From contig NZ_JASZYK010000022.1 of NCBI RefSeq assembly GCF_030317035.1, positions 1 through 64,000 on the forward strand: a DNA stretch of 64,000 nt, written 5' to 3'. Positions 34,904-44,110 of the stretch are shown piece by piece. The DNA comes from Variovorax sp. J22G73. Its GTDB lineage: Bacteria; Pseudomonadota; Gammaproteobacteria; Burkholderiales; Burkholderiaceae_C. Numbering within the stretch: position 1 is the stretch's first letter; the number at the start of each line of letters is the position of its first letter. The notes beneath the pieces are model-generated. The model was not told the DNA's origin. It saw only the letters and a list, made by a program, of their open reading frames with translations, and ran no database searches. The position numbers and the translations under genes are program-made.

Positions 34904-36712
34904 ATGACAGTGAAAAAAAGCATTCCGGTATTACTTTCTATCGCCGCACTCCTATCAGGATGCGGTGGAGGTGGCAGCGACAGCGGCTTCAGCGGGTTCT
35001 TTCCCCAGTCCAATCCTCCGGCAGCCGGCGGGCAAAGCGTGCAACCTCCTCCCGCCTCGGACCCGCCAGCCGCCGGCGAAGGAGAGGTCATTCCTCCCGT
35101 CACGCTGATCGATCCTCCATTGAGTGAGGCGGCCAAGACGATCCTCGCCACCGACTCGGCGGACTACAAGCTCCTTCAGCCACTCAACGATCCCAACTTC
35201 ACGCTGCTCGGCCGCGTGAAACCCAGGACCACAGGCGAGCTGAGTGCAGCGGGCCTGACGAACTCGTTTGGCGTAGGCGGCGAGACCACCGATCGAAACT
35301 ACACGTACTACGAAAACTGGGGCGAATACATTGCCCCGCTGGGCGTGACGAAGGTGCGAGTGCAGACGGGCTGGCACGACATCGAGAAAGTGATCACCAC
35401 GCCATCAACCTACGACTGGGCCAAGTTCGACAAGATCGTCAACGGGCTGACGGCGCAAAAGGCGCAGCCTTTCGTCTTCCTCGGGTATGGCAACGAGCGT
35501 CCCGGATGCGTGGACTGCGGGCAAACCGGTCTGTCGAGCAAACTAGTTCCCACCGGAGAAGGCCGCACGCGATTCCTCGCGTTCGTGACGGCTGCAGTGG
35601 ATCGCTACAAGGATCGTGTGTCCGATTGGCAGATCTGGAACGAACCCAATGGTCACGTGGAAGCCTCGGAATTCGCGAAGTTCACTGTCGACGTGGCCCA
35701 GACCATCAAGAAGGCCCAACCGGCGGCGAAGCTCACGATCGGCAACTTCACCGCGGGCGTACTCGGGAATGGGGCCACCGATGGCCTGCCATATGCCCAA
35801 ACCTTGTTTGACTACTTCGCTGCCAACAAGGGGCCACTTGTCCCAAGCAGCGACGTGTCGGTCGGGTACCACCCATACTGGGGTTTGCCAGAGCACGAGT
35901 TCACCGGATACCGCAATTTCCGAGATGCGGTGTTCGCAAAGGGCTTCAAAGTGCGCCAGGACGAGAACGGCATGCCCTCCGGCGCCTGCCTCTACTTCGC
36001 GAACTGCGGCCCGGGTTCGGAAAAATGGGACGAAAAGAACCAAGCGAAAAACGCCATGCGCCGGGCGCTCGGGGATTTCTACAAAGGCTTCGAGACCAGC
36101 ATCTTTTCGATCTCCGACATGCACTACGACTACGGGAAGAACAACAAGGGCCTGCTGGCCACAGGCCTCTGGGATGCGAACATTGATGAACCATTCAACA
36201 ATGGGGATTCGACCATCAAGGCAAAGAAGATCGCCTACGGCTCGTACCAGAACATCACGTCAATTTTCGACAATCGAATGTCCGTCGTCCCCGCGCCGGT
36301 TCAGCCGCCCGCATTGCAGCCAGTAGCCTGCACCGCCAAAGCGACCTACACGGGACGTCCCGAGCTCGGATCAGTTAACGTGGTCATCCACGCATACAAG
36401 CAACTCGACAAGGGCGTGACGCGCAGCCTACTTGCCATCTGGGTCAGCGCCTCCAACGGCTTGCCATATGACTTGCCGGCGTCGAAGATCAATATCGACT
36501 GCAAGAACTTTCATTTCGCGGGCATGGCCACGAGAGGCGCTCTGCCCAAGTACGTGGACTTGTTGGATGGCCGCGTCTACTCGACAACCGCCGCCGTTAT
36601 CACGGCAAACGATGCGTCAACAAACAGTGTGGCGCTCAAAGACATTACTGTGACCGATTGGCCGATCGTGATTGCTGACGATGGCGTGGTGAACTTCAGA
36701 TCCAAGGAATAG
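34904..36712 (+). CDS. glycoside hydrolase-like lipoprotein
   Basis: 602 residues. Lipoprotein signal with lipobox LLSGC (Cys20), then a Gly/Ser and Pro-rich linker to about residue 75. The body (about 110-460) resembles a clan A (beta/alpha)8 glycosidase: KVRVQTGWHDIE, the acid/base-type motif DWQIWNEPNG near Glu246, and a possible nucleophile in RQDENG near 353. The last 120 residues, after a Pro-rich break, are a separate beta-rich domain. It follows the aldehyde dehydrogenase by 115 bases. Substrate is unknown; release of uronate-containing sugars would suit the neighbours. Confidence 0.72.
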   Translation: MTVKKSIPVLLSIAALLSGCGGGGSDSGFSGFFPQSNPPAAGGQSVQPPPASDPPAAGEGEVIPPVTLIDPPLSEAAKTILATDSADYKLLQPLNDPNFTLLGRVKPRTTGELSAAGLTNSFGVGGETTDRNYTYYENWGEYIAPLGVTKVRVQTGWHDIEKVITTPSTYDWAKFDKIVNGLTAQKAQPFVFLGYGNERPGCVDCGQTGLSSKLVPTGEGRTRFLAFVTAAVDRYKDRVSDWQIWNEPNGHVEASEFAKFTVDVAQTIKKAQPAAKLTIGNFTAGVLGNGATDGLPYAQTLFDYFAANKGPLVPSSDVSVGYHPYWGLPEHEFTGYRNFRDAVFAKGFKVRQDENGMPSGACLYFANCGPGSEKWDEKNQAKNAMRRALGDFYKGFETSIFSISDMHYDYGKNNKGLLATGLWDANIDEPFNNGDSTIKAKKIAYGSYQNITSIFDNRMSVVPAPVQPPALQPVACTAKATYTGRPELGSVNVVIHAYKQLDKGVTRSLLAIWVSASNGLPYDLPASKINIDCKNFHFAGMATRGALPKYVDLLDGRVYSTTAAVITANDASTNSVALKDITVTDWPIVIADDGVVNFRSKE

Positions 36713-36725
36713 CCGCTTGTAGCCT

Positions 36726-36744
36726 CCCCAGTGACCTACTGGGG
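36726..36744 (+). terminator. hairpin after the lipoprotein gene
   Basis: CCCCAGT and ACTGGGG pair around a 5-base loop, starting 14 bases after the stop at 36712. No T-run follows, so it may be a weak terminator or an mRNA-stabilising stem. Confidence 0.5.
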
Positions 36745-37362
36745 GGCGAGTTGAGCAAAACAGGATAGCCGGCCCCCCGCCCTCCGTCTGCGACGGCCCT
36801 CCCGAAGAAGCGATGAGAACGGCGCCTTGTTCTCGCGCTACTACCTCGATGCCGAATCCCTGAAGGCGGGAACGCTGGCGTGCTGAAGACGGGAGGCGAA
36901 GAAGCCGCTCAAAGGTCGCCAGCTCGATGGGAGTCTTCGGGCGCGCCGCATGCTTTTGCAGCACAACACGACGCTCTTGTGCAGCCCGCTCGGCGCCGGA
37001 GAAAAACGAATTTGCGCGGGTCGCTTGGCGAAAGCCATGGCATGCTTTCCCTGCTACGGGCTACGGGCTACGGGCTACGGGCTACGGGCTGCGGCAGCAC
37101 AGGCTGGGCTCTGTTCCCCACAGCGACGGCCGATACGTGATGACGCCGTATCCTATGTTCGAGGGGTGGGACGAAGCAATGCCCGCCCGCATCGGCAGGC
37201 GATCGCTGGAGCTGGCCGTCTATGTGCTGCCGGACAAGCTGGCTGCCATGGTGTTTCTCGGCCCCATGTCTTTGATGGTGCGCACGGCCTCCGATTGGCC
37301 GAACTGCAAGCACTGCCCTGGCAGCCCCATAGCGCGGGGGCGGGTTTCAAGCGCCGCGTGAC
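36745..37362. other. gene-poor region with a short tandem repeat
   Basis: No gene could be supported with confidence. At 37053-37094 the 7-mer GCTACGG is repeated five times perfectly, followed by one copy with a single change. A short rightward frame (37139-37361, MTPYPMFEGWDEAM) has fair composition but no recognisable family and no good ribosome binding site. Confidence 0.5.
37053..37094. repeat. 7-base tandem repeat, six units
   Basis: GCTACGG x5 perfect plus GCTGCGG. Such an array can expand or shrink by slippage; because 7 is not a multiple of 3, it would shift any frame crossing it. No credible gene crosses it. Confidence 0.9.
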
Positions 37363-37794
37363 TTACGCGTCCAGGCGCTCTACAGCCTCACGTGCAGTCA
37401 AACCGCGCACGGCGGCAAGAAGCTCCAGCTGCGCAGCGCGCGGCCGAGCCTTGCCTTGCTCCCAGTGGTAGATGGTCTGGCCTGAAACACCCACCAGCTG
37501 CCCATAGCTCGCCGCCGAGATGCCGATCTTTGATCGGTGAGCAGCCAACCTGGCCGCGCTGAAGCGGCGCTTTGTCGCGTCGCCGTCTTCGGGCCCTCCG
37601 GCCGCCACGATGCGCGCGGAGCCCTTGGTCAGGCGGCGCAGCTCCTTTTCGAGAGAAGCGACTTGCCGGCGGAGTTCGGCGATGGCTGAACGATAGGACG
37701 CCGAGGCCTTCTTCAGTGTTTCGATTTCCGTGCGGGCTTCTTTGCGCGCTACGCGGGAAATTTCACTTTTCAGGATGGATGCAATGTTTGGCAT
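37363..37794 (-). CDS. coiled-coil HTH (XRE-type) regulator
   Basis: 143 residues from ATG 37794 (MPNIASILKSEIS). The first 60 residues are a charged coiled coil (EISRVARKEARTEIETLKK ... ELRRQVASLEKELRRL). Residues about 85-140 are a Cro/CI-type HTH (RSKIGISAASYGQLVGVSGQTIYHWEQGKARPR). This arrangement is common in small Burkholderiales regulators of unknown target. No partner gene overlaps it. Confidence 0.85.
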   Translation of the reverse strand: MPNIASILKSEISRVARKEARTEIETLKKASASYRSAIAELRRQVASLEKELRRLTKGSARIVAAGGPEDGDATKRRFSAARLAAHRSKIGISAASYGQLVGVSGQTIYHWEQGKARPRAAQLELLAAVRGLTAREAVERLDA

Positions 37795-38037
37795 GGCGGC
37801 ATTGTGCCGCCCGGCCATCTGCGGTTGCTGGCTTACGCGGTAGCAGCGCCGTCTGCGCCGCATGTTCCGCAGGCCACGCTTCCGCGCTACGCGCCACGAG
37901 CGTTGGGTTGGAACGCGCGGGATGGTCGGGGTGGGTTAAGGTCAGGAGAAAGGGCTACCTGATCGCGGGCAAAAACGCGATTCCCTTAAACCGGGCGCTC
38001 GCATTTTGAGGCGTTAAGTGTTATTTTCGTGCGGACC

Positions 38038-38358
38038 ATGGATGCTCCAAACGCCGCAGACAAATCGTCCCTCGCGCCAAGCGATCGCTTGCCTCTGCCT
38101 GGGCAGTACATCGTAGGCCCAGCGTTCGACCAGCAATTTCGGGAATGGGTTGCCGCCGAAGCGGCCGTTTTTCTAGCGATCGAACATGGAGGCGTGCTCA
38201 ACAAGGCAAAGCTCGCCGAGCTGAGTGCTGACGCACTCGAAAAGCACCGGCTGCTTTGGGCCGACGCAGAAGCGCTTTCTGCTCGGTTGGACGAAAAATC
38301 CTCGTGGGATGCCGGCATGCGAATTAGCAAAGCTAGCGGCTTGCTTCGAAAGCGATGA
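38038..38358 (+). CDS. small hypothetical protein
   Basis: 106 residues from ATG 38038; a GTG at 38029 is possible. Soluble, mostly helical (FREWVAAEAAVFLAIEHGG ... AKLAELSADALEKHRLLWADAEAL), no known domain. Its stop overlaps the start of a tiny membrane protein gene (ATGATGA at 38355), so the two are translated together. Not recognised. Confidence 0.6.
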   Translation: MDAPNAADKSSLAPSDRLPLPGQYIVGPAFDQQFREWVAAEAAVFLAIEHGGVLNKAKLAELSADALEKHRLLWADAEALSARLDEKSSWDAGMRISKASGLLRKR

Positions 38359-38501
38359 TGACCCGCACAGATATTTCGCTGCATGACCTCCAGGACCAGT
38401 TGCGGGAGGAGGCCCGCCGAAGCCGAGCGCGGTCGTACTGGACGGGCATCGGCGTTCTTGCCGCTACGCTCTGCGTAGCCCTCTTGCTGCGGCACTACTG
38501 A
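38355..38501 (+). CDS. 48-residue single-pass membrane protein
   Basis: A short gene starting at ATG 38355 (or 38358). Residues 1-27 are polar and arginine-rich (LQDQLREEARRSRARS), followed by one membrane helix YWTGIGVLAATLCVALLL and the end RHY. Positive-inside charge puts the N-terminus in the cytoplasm. The 4-base overlap with the gene before it argues that it is real. Function unknown. Confidence 0.55.
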   Translation: MMTRTDISLHDLQDQLREEARRSRARSYWTGIGVLAATLCVALLLRHY

Positions 38502-38589
38502 CCGCCGTAAGGTCGACGAAAGCGCGCCGCGTATCTCTCTACATGGACCCCGGGACCGAAGGCCCATATAGCGCACGCGCCGATCGGCC

Positions 38590-38945
38590 ACTTCGGCAGG
38601 CTTGGAGAAGTATCACGGCCGTCACCTTGTCGAAGCGCTAGAACAATATGCAGCGGAGTTCGCCGACCCAGGCAGCATTCCTGTGAGCTTCGTTGCCACG
38701 TTTGAAAACACAAGCACCGCAGACAAGCGATGCACGAGATCGACCGTGACCGCGGAAACGTGTGGGATGCGCGAGTGAGCTCGGACCCGGCACGTGAAGA
38801 ATTTTCCTTCGGTGTGGGCGGCCGCGCTTTCTTCGTCGTCGGTTTGCATCCGAATGCGTCCCGCCTTGCGCGGAGAGCTCCGATTTCGTGTTTGGTCCGG
38901 TCGGGGCCGGGTTCAAGGCTCGACAGGGCGACACGTTGAACAGCG
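38590..38945 (+). pseudogene. remnant of a YqcI/YcgG (GntA-like) family gene
   Basis: Two frames carry pieces of this heme-oxygenase-like family: YHGRHLVEALEQYAAEFAD with PVSFVATFEN in one, then LHEIDRDRGNVWDARVSSDP and EFSFGVGGRAFFVVGLHPN in another, where the family's FSFSxGGxAFFVVGLHP motif sits. Both the N-terminus and the C-terminal part are missing and a frameshift lies near 38730. The remnant cannot encode a working protein. Confidence 0.7.
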
Positions 38946-39629
38946 GCGACTGATCTTGCCTCTTTACGCGCCTGTACACGGTTTGCACGCGAGACTGTGA
39001 ATGTGGACCGACGTTTCGACGGTAGACCCGAAAAGCGTCGCCAAGTCCCTGTAACTGGATCGAGAAACAAAGTTTGCCGGGAAAAGGGTTCGGAATCCCC
39101 AAAACGGACGACTCACAGTCTCGCGTCGTGCCTGTCTTTTCATCTTTCACGCCAACGCTTGCCGCGGTTCGAGAACGCACAACGTGCAATTGAAAAACTT
39201 GATTGTCAGGTTGGCTGAGCCATGCGCGCAGCTTGGTCAGCTTGGTCATGTGCTATGGCTTATCTCTTGGCGCGGCCAAGCTGTTCATCGGCCACCGTAC
39301 CTAGCCCTTTGGCTGATCTTCCGTCCAAGCGAGAAAGCATGACAGGTGCTGGTGGGCGTTTGGGAACTGGTCTTCGAGGCGAGTCAAGTAGACATTCGCC
39401 GCGACCATGGTGTCTTGCAGGGCGGACCGCGCACCTTCAACAGAAACGGAGAAGAGGCGCCCTCCCAAGGTTGAAATACGTCGCAGGGTGTAAGTATCGA
39501 AGATCGGCAAAAGTCTGCAGCGAGTCGGATTACATGGGCGCAGTCGGAATGATCGCAGCTCCGAAGCGCCGTAAACCTACATCAATATCTTCGCCAAAGG
39601 CCCAATGTGAGTGTTTTTGGGAGATGCAT
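38946..39629. other. gap before the DUF3606-ligD unit
   Basis: No gene could be supported. A leftward open frame across 38638-39249 has a plausible-looking first half but overlaps the YqcI/GntA remnant and matches nothing, so I leave it out. The promoter for the DUF3606-ligD unit should lie near the right end. Confidence 0.4.
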
Positions 39630-39809
39630 ATGTCCGACAACACCAAGCAGACCGGCCTGGACCGAAAGCTCATTTCTCTCGAGGAAGACTACGAGGTGCG
39701 GGACTGGACCAAGAGTCTGGGCTGCACGCCGGCCGAGCTGCGCGAGGCCGTGAAGGCGGTAGGCAACTCGGCGGAAAAGGTCCGCGAATACCTGGCGAAG
39801 AAGAAGTAG
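39630..39809 (+). CDS. DUF3606 domain protein
   Basis: 59 residues, ATG 39630 with TGGGAG 7 bases upstream; ATG 39624 is possible. DUF3606 proteins are 55-65 residues with the pattern DRKLISLEEDYEVRDWTKSLGCTPAELREAVKAVG, seen here in full. The fold looks like a small three-helix HTH-like unit. It lies 12 bases ahead of ligD, and in many proteobacteria DUF3606 genes accompany stress or repair genes. Confidence 0.85.
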   Translation: MSDNTKQTGLDRKLISLEEDYEVRDWTKSLGCTPAELREAVKAVGNSAEKVREYLAKKK

Positions 39810-39821
39810 CCGGCAACAGCC

Positions 39822-42380
39822 ATGCCGAAGGCAGACGCGCTTTCCGTCTACAAGGCGAAGCGCAATTTCGACGTCACTGCTGAACCCGCAGAGGGAGGCG
39901 TGGCAAACCCGGAAGCGCTTTCGTTCGTCATCCAGAAGCATGCCGCCTCACGGCTGCACTACGACTTTCGCCTCGAGCTGGACGGCGTCATGCTGTCCTG
40001 GGCTGTGCCCAAAGGCCCCAGCTTTGACCCCAAGGAGAAGCGGATGGCCATCCACGTGGAGGACCATCCAATTTCCTATTCCTCCTTCGAGGGCATCATT
40101 CCACCGAAGCAGTACGGCGCCGGCACGGTGATCGTCTGGGACCACGGCACCTGGGAGCCTGTGAGTGATCCGCGCAAGGGCTTGGCGGCGGGCAAGCTGG
40201 TATTCAAGCTGCACGGCCAGAAGCTGGAAGGCTTGTGGGAGCTTGTGAAGATTGCCAAGGGTGGCGAACGACAGGAACCGTGGATCCTTTTCAAAAAGAA
40301 GGACGACTTCGCGCGGCCGCACGCGGACTACGACGTGGTCACCGCCCTGCCCGACAGCGTGATTTCCAAGCCATTGAAGAAGGCTGCAGCCCGGCCTGCA
40401 GCGGTAGGGAACCGAAAGACTGCCAAGCCTGCAGATCCGCTGGCCAGCGCGCGCAAAGCTGATCTGCCCGCCAAGATCGGGCCCCAACTCGCCACACTGG
40501 CCGCCGGCGTCCCGTCGACGGGCGACTGGCTGTACGAAATCAAGTTCGACGGATACAGGCTCATGGCTCGCATCGAAGAGGGCAAGGTGGCTCTCATCAC
40601 CCGCGGTGGGCATGACTGGGCGGCCAAGATGCCTGGCCTCGTCGCCGAGCTCGGTGAGCTCGGCCTGAACTCGGCCTACCTGGACGGGGAAATCTTGGTG
40701 CTCGGCGCCAATGGCGCGCCGGACTTCAATGCCCTGCAAAACGCATTCGACCGGCGCAAAGGCGCCGATCGGATTGTGTATTTCGTCTTCGATGCCCCAT
40801 TTTTCGAAGGAGCCGACCTGCGGGAAGTGCCGTTGAAGGAGCGTCGCGCGCTTCTACGAGATTTCTTTAAAGAGCGCGCATCTGAGCACGTGCGTTTCAG
40901 CGCTGATTTTCCGGCCGATCCGGCTTCGATTTTGAAGTCTGCGTGCCAGATGCAGCTTGAGGGTGTCATCGCCAAAAGGGCCGACGCCCCGTATGTGTCG
41001 CGGCGCAGCGAGACCTGGCTGAAGCTGAAATGCAAGCTCCGTCAGGAATTCGTCGTGTGCGGGTATACCGACCGGACGGACAACAGCGCCCAAATCGGAG
41101 GCTTGCTGCTTGGCATTCATGATGACCAAGGCAACTTGATCCCCGCGGGCAGCGTCGGAACCGGTTGGAGCGGCGACGAGGCGGCTGAAATCAAGCGGAA
41201 GCTCCTGCCGCTGGCTGTCGACGTATCTCCATTCGACAAAGGCACCTCGAAGCCGGGTCGATGGTCCAAGCGCAAGGTGGGGAGCGAGCGGTGGGTGAAG
41301 CCGGTCATCCTGGCGGAGGTATCGTTTGCCGAGTGGACACCTGATGGTCAGGTCAGGCATGCATCCTTCATCGGGCTGCGCGACGACAAGCCGGCCAAGG
41401 CCATCGTGAGAGAGCAACCGAAGGTGGTTGACGCGCCTGCTGCTGAGGGGGCCAGGGGCGACAGGGCCGGCTTCGGAGCCAGCGGTACCGATGCCGGAAA
41501 AAGCATCAAAGTAAGCCACGGCGAGCGGGTGATCGACGCCTCTACTGGGGTGACCAAACTCGACCTGGTGAGGTACTACGAATCGGTCGCCGAGTTCATC
41601 CTGCCGCACCTGAAAGGGCGCCCCTGCTCTCTCGTGCGCGGACCTACCGGCGTAACTGGGGAGCTGTTTTTTCAGAAGCATGGCGAAAAAATCGGCATTC
41701 CCGGCATCACCGAGCTGCCGGAAACCCTTTGGCCAGGGCATACGTCACTGCTAGAGGTGGGCAACGCAAAGGCGCTCGTCGGCGCTGCCCAGATGAACGT
41801 GATCGAGTTCCACACGTGGAATTCGACGGCTAAGGCCATAGGCAAACCCGACCGGATGATTTTCGACCTCGACCCTGGTGAAGGAACCACCTGGGAGCAC
41901 ATCCAGGAGGCAGCGACCCTGGTTCGAACCATGCTCACCGCCCTAGGTTTGAAATGCTGGCTGAAGACCAGCGGTGGCAAGGGTCTGCATGTCGTCGTCC
42001 CCCTGGCCCCGCGCTACGACTACGACACGGTCAAGGGCTTTTCCCAAGCGGTGGTCCAACACATGGCCAAGGCCATTCCTGCGCGTTTCGTCGCCAAGAG
42101 TGGGCCCAGCAATCGGGTGGGCAAGCTTTTCATCGACTACCTGCGCAACGGGCACGGCGCGACCACGGCCGCGGCATTCTCCGCACGCGCACGGCCAGGC
42201 CTGGGGGTGTCAATCCCGGTGAGCTGGGACGATCTTCCCAAGCTGAAGAGCGGCGCACAGTGGAACGTGCGCACGGCGCGCGAGCACCTGTCTTTCCAGA
42301 CGTCAGACCCGTGGGCCGAATATTGGAAAACGCGCCAGCCGCTGGCAGAAGCAATGAAGTTGCTGGGGTACAAGCGGTGA
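39822..42380 (+). CDS. ligD: ATP-dependent DNA ligase D (LigD, PE-LIG-POL)
   Basis: 852 residues with all three NHEJ domains. The phosphoesterase (about 1-170) contains FVIQKHAASRLHYDFRLELD. The ligase (about 215-530) has Lys241 in YEIKFDGYRLM as the adenylation site and LKLKCKLRQEFVVCGYT later. The primase-polymerase (about 560-852) has the metal pair DLD in RMIFDLDPGEGTTWEH and SGGKGLHVVVPL. The order PE-LIG-POL is that of Pseudomonas LigD. It works with Ku, encoded 1.7 kb downstream at 44111, to join double-strand breaks. No damage seen. Confidence 0.95.
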   Translation: MPKADALSVYKAKRNFDVTAEPAEGGVANPEALSFVIQKHAASRLHYDFRLELDGVMLSWAVPKGPSFDPKEKRMAIHVEDHPISYSSFEGIIPPKQYGAGTVIVWDHGTWEPVSDPRKGLAAGKLVFKLHGQKLEGLWELVKIAKGGERQEPWILFKKKDDFARPHADYDVVTALPDSVISKPLKKAAARPAAVGNRKTAKPADPLASARKADLPAKIGPQLATLAAGVPSTGDWLYEIKFDGYRLMARIEEGKVALITRGGHDWAAKMPGLVAELGELGLNSAYLDGEILVLGANGAPDFNALQNAFDRRKGADRIVYFVFDAPFFEGADLREVPLKERRALLRDFFKERASEHVRFSADFPADPASILKSACQMQLEGVIAKRADAPYVSRRSETWLKLKCKLRQEFVVCGYTDRTDNSAQIGGLLLGIHDDQGNLIPAGSVGTGWSGDEAAEIKRKLLPLAVDVSPFDKGTSKPGRWSKRKVGSERWVKPVILAEVSFAEWTPDGQVRHASFIGLRDDKPAKAIVREQPKVVDAPAAEGARGDRAGFGASGTDAGKSIKVSHGERVIDASTGVTKLDLVRYYESVAEFILPHLKGRPCSLVRGPTGVTGELFFQKHGEKIGIPGITELPETLWPGHTSLLEVGNAKALVGAAQMNVIEFHTWNSTAKAIGKPDRMIFDLDPGEGTTWEHIQEAATLVRTMLTALGLKCWLKTSGGKGLHVVVPLAPRYDYDTVKGFSQAVVQHMAKAIPARFVAKSGPSNRVGKLFIDYLRNGHGATTAAAFSARARPGLGVSIPVSWDDLPKLKSGAQWNVRTAREHLSFQTSDPWAEYWKTRQPLAEAMKLLGYKR

Positions 42381-42551
42381 CAGGCATGCGGATTGCCGTG
42401 AGGACGCTATGCCAATGGACAGCCTTGGAGTTCGCCAGCGTTCACGCCGGAAGGCGGAGCGCCCCTGCGCGCTTGCGCGCTGGAAAGCGCGGTGGCGAGC
42501 CCTCGTTCGATTTTTCACATAGCCCCAACGGGGCGCCCAAGGATTTTTCCC

Positions 42552-42743
42552 ATGCCCGAAGCTGATTCAAGCATTCCCCTTCCCGCCGCACCCGAGTCAA
42601 GCCGAGCGGTCCTGCAGGCACTCGCGGAGCGAGTGGGCCTCCTCGTGCCGGGAGCATCGCTCTCGCATCAACAGATCGCCTTCGCCGAAGGCGTTGTCGA
42701 CCTGGTGAAGCAAGGTCGTATCAGCGGGGGCCGGCCCGCATGA
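42552..42743 (+). CDS. small hypothetical protein
   Basis: 63 residues from ATG 42552 (MPEADSSIPLPAAPESS). A disordered proline/serine-rich start is followed by a helical part (AVLQALAERVGLLVPG ... QQIAFAEGVVDLVKQGR). Overlaps the next gene by 4 bases, which supports it. No known domain. Confidence 0.5.
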   Translation: MPEADSSIPLPAAPESSRAVLQALAERVGLLVPGASLSHQQIAFAEGVVDLVKQGRISGGRPA

Positions 42744-42985
42744 AGCTGTCTCATCTTGCGCTCACGATCATTGAAGATCCGGACCACCCCGACCGCTATC
42801 ACTGGATTCTGCTCGAAGCCACCGGTCATGAGGTCGACCAGCTCAGAGAATTCGCGGCGTCTGAGGAAGCATATGCCACCGCTCAAGCAGCCTTCGACGC
42901 CGGCGCACTTCGTTGGCGCGCGGAAATGTCGAACGAAGACGAAGATGTAGATCCAGTCGGTGAGGGCGGTATCGACCCCGAATGA
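42740..42985 (+). CDS. small acidic hypothetical protein
   Basis: 81 residues. LSHLALTIIEDPDHPDRYHWILLEATG suggests a small alpha/beta fold; the tail is very acidic (SNEDEDVDPVGEGGIDPE). Coupled to the preceding small gene by ATGA and followed by a strong hairpin at 43010. Function unknown. Confidence 0.65.
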   Translation: MKLSHLALTIIEDPDHPDRYHWILLEATGHEVDQLREFAASEEAYATAQAAFDAGALRWRAEMSNEDEDVDPVGEGGIDPE

Positions 42986-43009
42986 ACGTCGGTGGGAGCC
43001 TCAAGAAAA

Positions 43010-43031
43010 GGCCCAGCGCGCAGGCTGGGCC
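43010..43031 (+). terminator. hairpin terminator
   Basis: GGCCCAGC and GCTGGGCC pair perfectly around GCGCAG, 24 bases after the stop at 42985, with AACCCTTT following. A GC-rich stem with a short weak T-run: probable rho-independent terminator of the ligD unit. Confidence 0.65.
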
Positions 43032-43189
43032 CAACCCTTTCAATTCACCATCCGGGAAAGGGGCTGATCGAAGTTTTGCGCGACCAGCCGCAAACACCCT
43101 ACACGTGCATTCAAGCCACCAATGTCGGATGACGGCGCGGTGATGCGCATTCCTACAAGACCTCATGTAATGAGAGCTAATTTCAGTGC

Positions 43190-43558
43190 ATGGTCCTACA
43201 TGCCCTTCTCGTCGAAGATAACCGCCTGATCCGCGAGAACCTGATACCGACCCTTGAGGCGCTATCGCAGGCTCGAGTAGAGGGCGTAGCCGAAACCGAA
43301 GCTGAGGCAATCGCGTGGCTCGAATCCCACGATGGATGGGACGTCGCAGTGGTCGACCTTTTCCTGCGCCAAGGGTCAGGCCTTAATGTGATCGCCTGGT
43401 GCAGCTCAAGGAAACCTAACCAGCGCGTTGTCATCTTCTCGAACTACGCCACCGACGAGGTCCGGCGCCGCGCCCTGCAGCTGGGTGCTGACGCTGTATT
43501 CGACAAGTCCACAGAAGTAGATAGCCTCCTGGATTTCCTTGACGGCCTTTTGCCTTGA
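43190..43558 (+). CDS. single-domain response regulator (CheY-like receiver)
   Basis: 122 residues, only a receiver domain. Phospho-acceptor Asp in VAVVDLFLRQGSG (about residue 53), acidic pair in ALLVEDN, the conserved Ser/Thr-like position in VVIFSNYAT, and Lys in AVFDKS. No output domain and no sensor kinase gene nearby, so it must signal through protein contacts or an unlinked kinase. Confidence 0.9.
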   Translation: MVLHALLVEDNRLIRENLIPTLEALSQARVEGVAETEAEAIAWLESHDGWDVAVVDLFLRQGSGLNVIAWCSSRKPNQRVVIFSNYATDEVRRRALQLGADAVFDKSTEVDSLLDFLDGLLP

Positions 43559-43559
43559 G

Positions 43560-43784
43560 CTAGTTATCGAGGGGGAGGTCGCCGGCAAGCGCGGCATGCC
43601 CTTCGGGCGTAATGCGAAGGACGATAGCGCAAGTTGTGTCGGGGTCCCCTTCGACCGCCTCAACCAGCTCTGCCTCGACCAGCCCGGCCGCCCGGAGCAC
43701 GGCCACGTTGTTTACGTCAGCGAACCGTTCCACGGTCAGCGGGAATTCCGCTCTCTCGATCCTGCGAAGAAAGTCCATTGGCAT
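43560..43784 (-). CDS. small hypothetical protein
   Basis: 74 residues (MPMDFLRRIERAEFPLTVERF ... VLRAAGLVEAELVEAVEG). It looks like a compact winged-helix-like unit: a helix pair followed by a beta hairpin (TCAIVLRITPEGHAAL). The stop abuts the response regulator stop, so the two genes converge with one base between them. No named family recognised. Confidence 0.6.
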   Translation of the reverse strand: MPMDFLRRIERAEFPLTVERFADVNNVAVLRAAGLVEAELVEAVEGDPDTTCAIVLRITPEGHAALAGDLPLDN

Positions 43785-43828
43785 TGGTCAGGTTTCCTTT
43801 TTTTCATCCGAGCCGAATTGGGGATCGC

Positions 43829-43950
43829 TTACCGCATCGCAAGGCGTGAACTTAGCCGTTCTAAATCCGAGTTTGTCCAGCCAGCCGGCACCCAGCTGCC
43901 CGTGAAAGGTCCCAGCCCTTCGGGGACCGACCGGAAAGTTCCCCGCCTTT
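43829..43950 (-). other. remnant of a short WVPAGW-motif ORF
   Basis: This leftward frame encodes GTFRSVPEGLGPFTGSW and then VPAGWTNSDL, clearly related to the 60-residue gene at 53670-53852 (ALFRLGPGGRAETFFCGTW, VPAGWRNSDL). No start codon with a ribosome binding site lies close upstream in frame, so it is probably a decayed copy. Confidence 0.45.
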
Positions 43951-44110
43951 GACACGGCGGATGCGTAGCGAGTTTCTCGCCAAGCCGGGCGGGCGCGTGT
44001 GTAGCATCATTGTGCGGTTTCGCACCGCTACGCGTAGAGAAAGCGATTCTCGCCTCTTTCCGGCCGCTTCGAAAAGTGGCATGTTGTCTTTCCCTGGACA
44101 AGGAGCAAGC

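Noticed and set aside
38638..39249. 203-residue leftward frame
   Set aside because: Overlaps the YqcI/GntA remnant and has no family match; the second half looks like a shadow.
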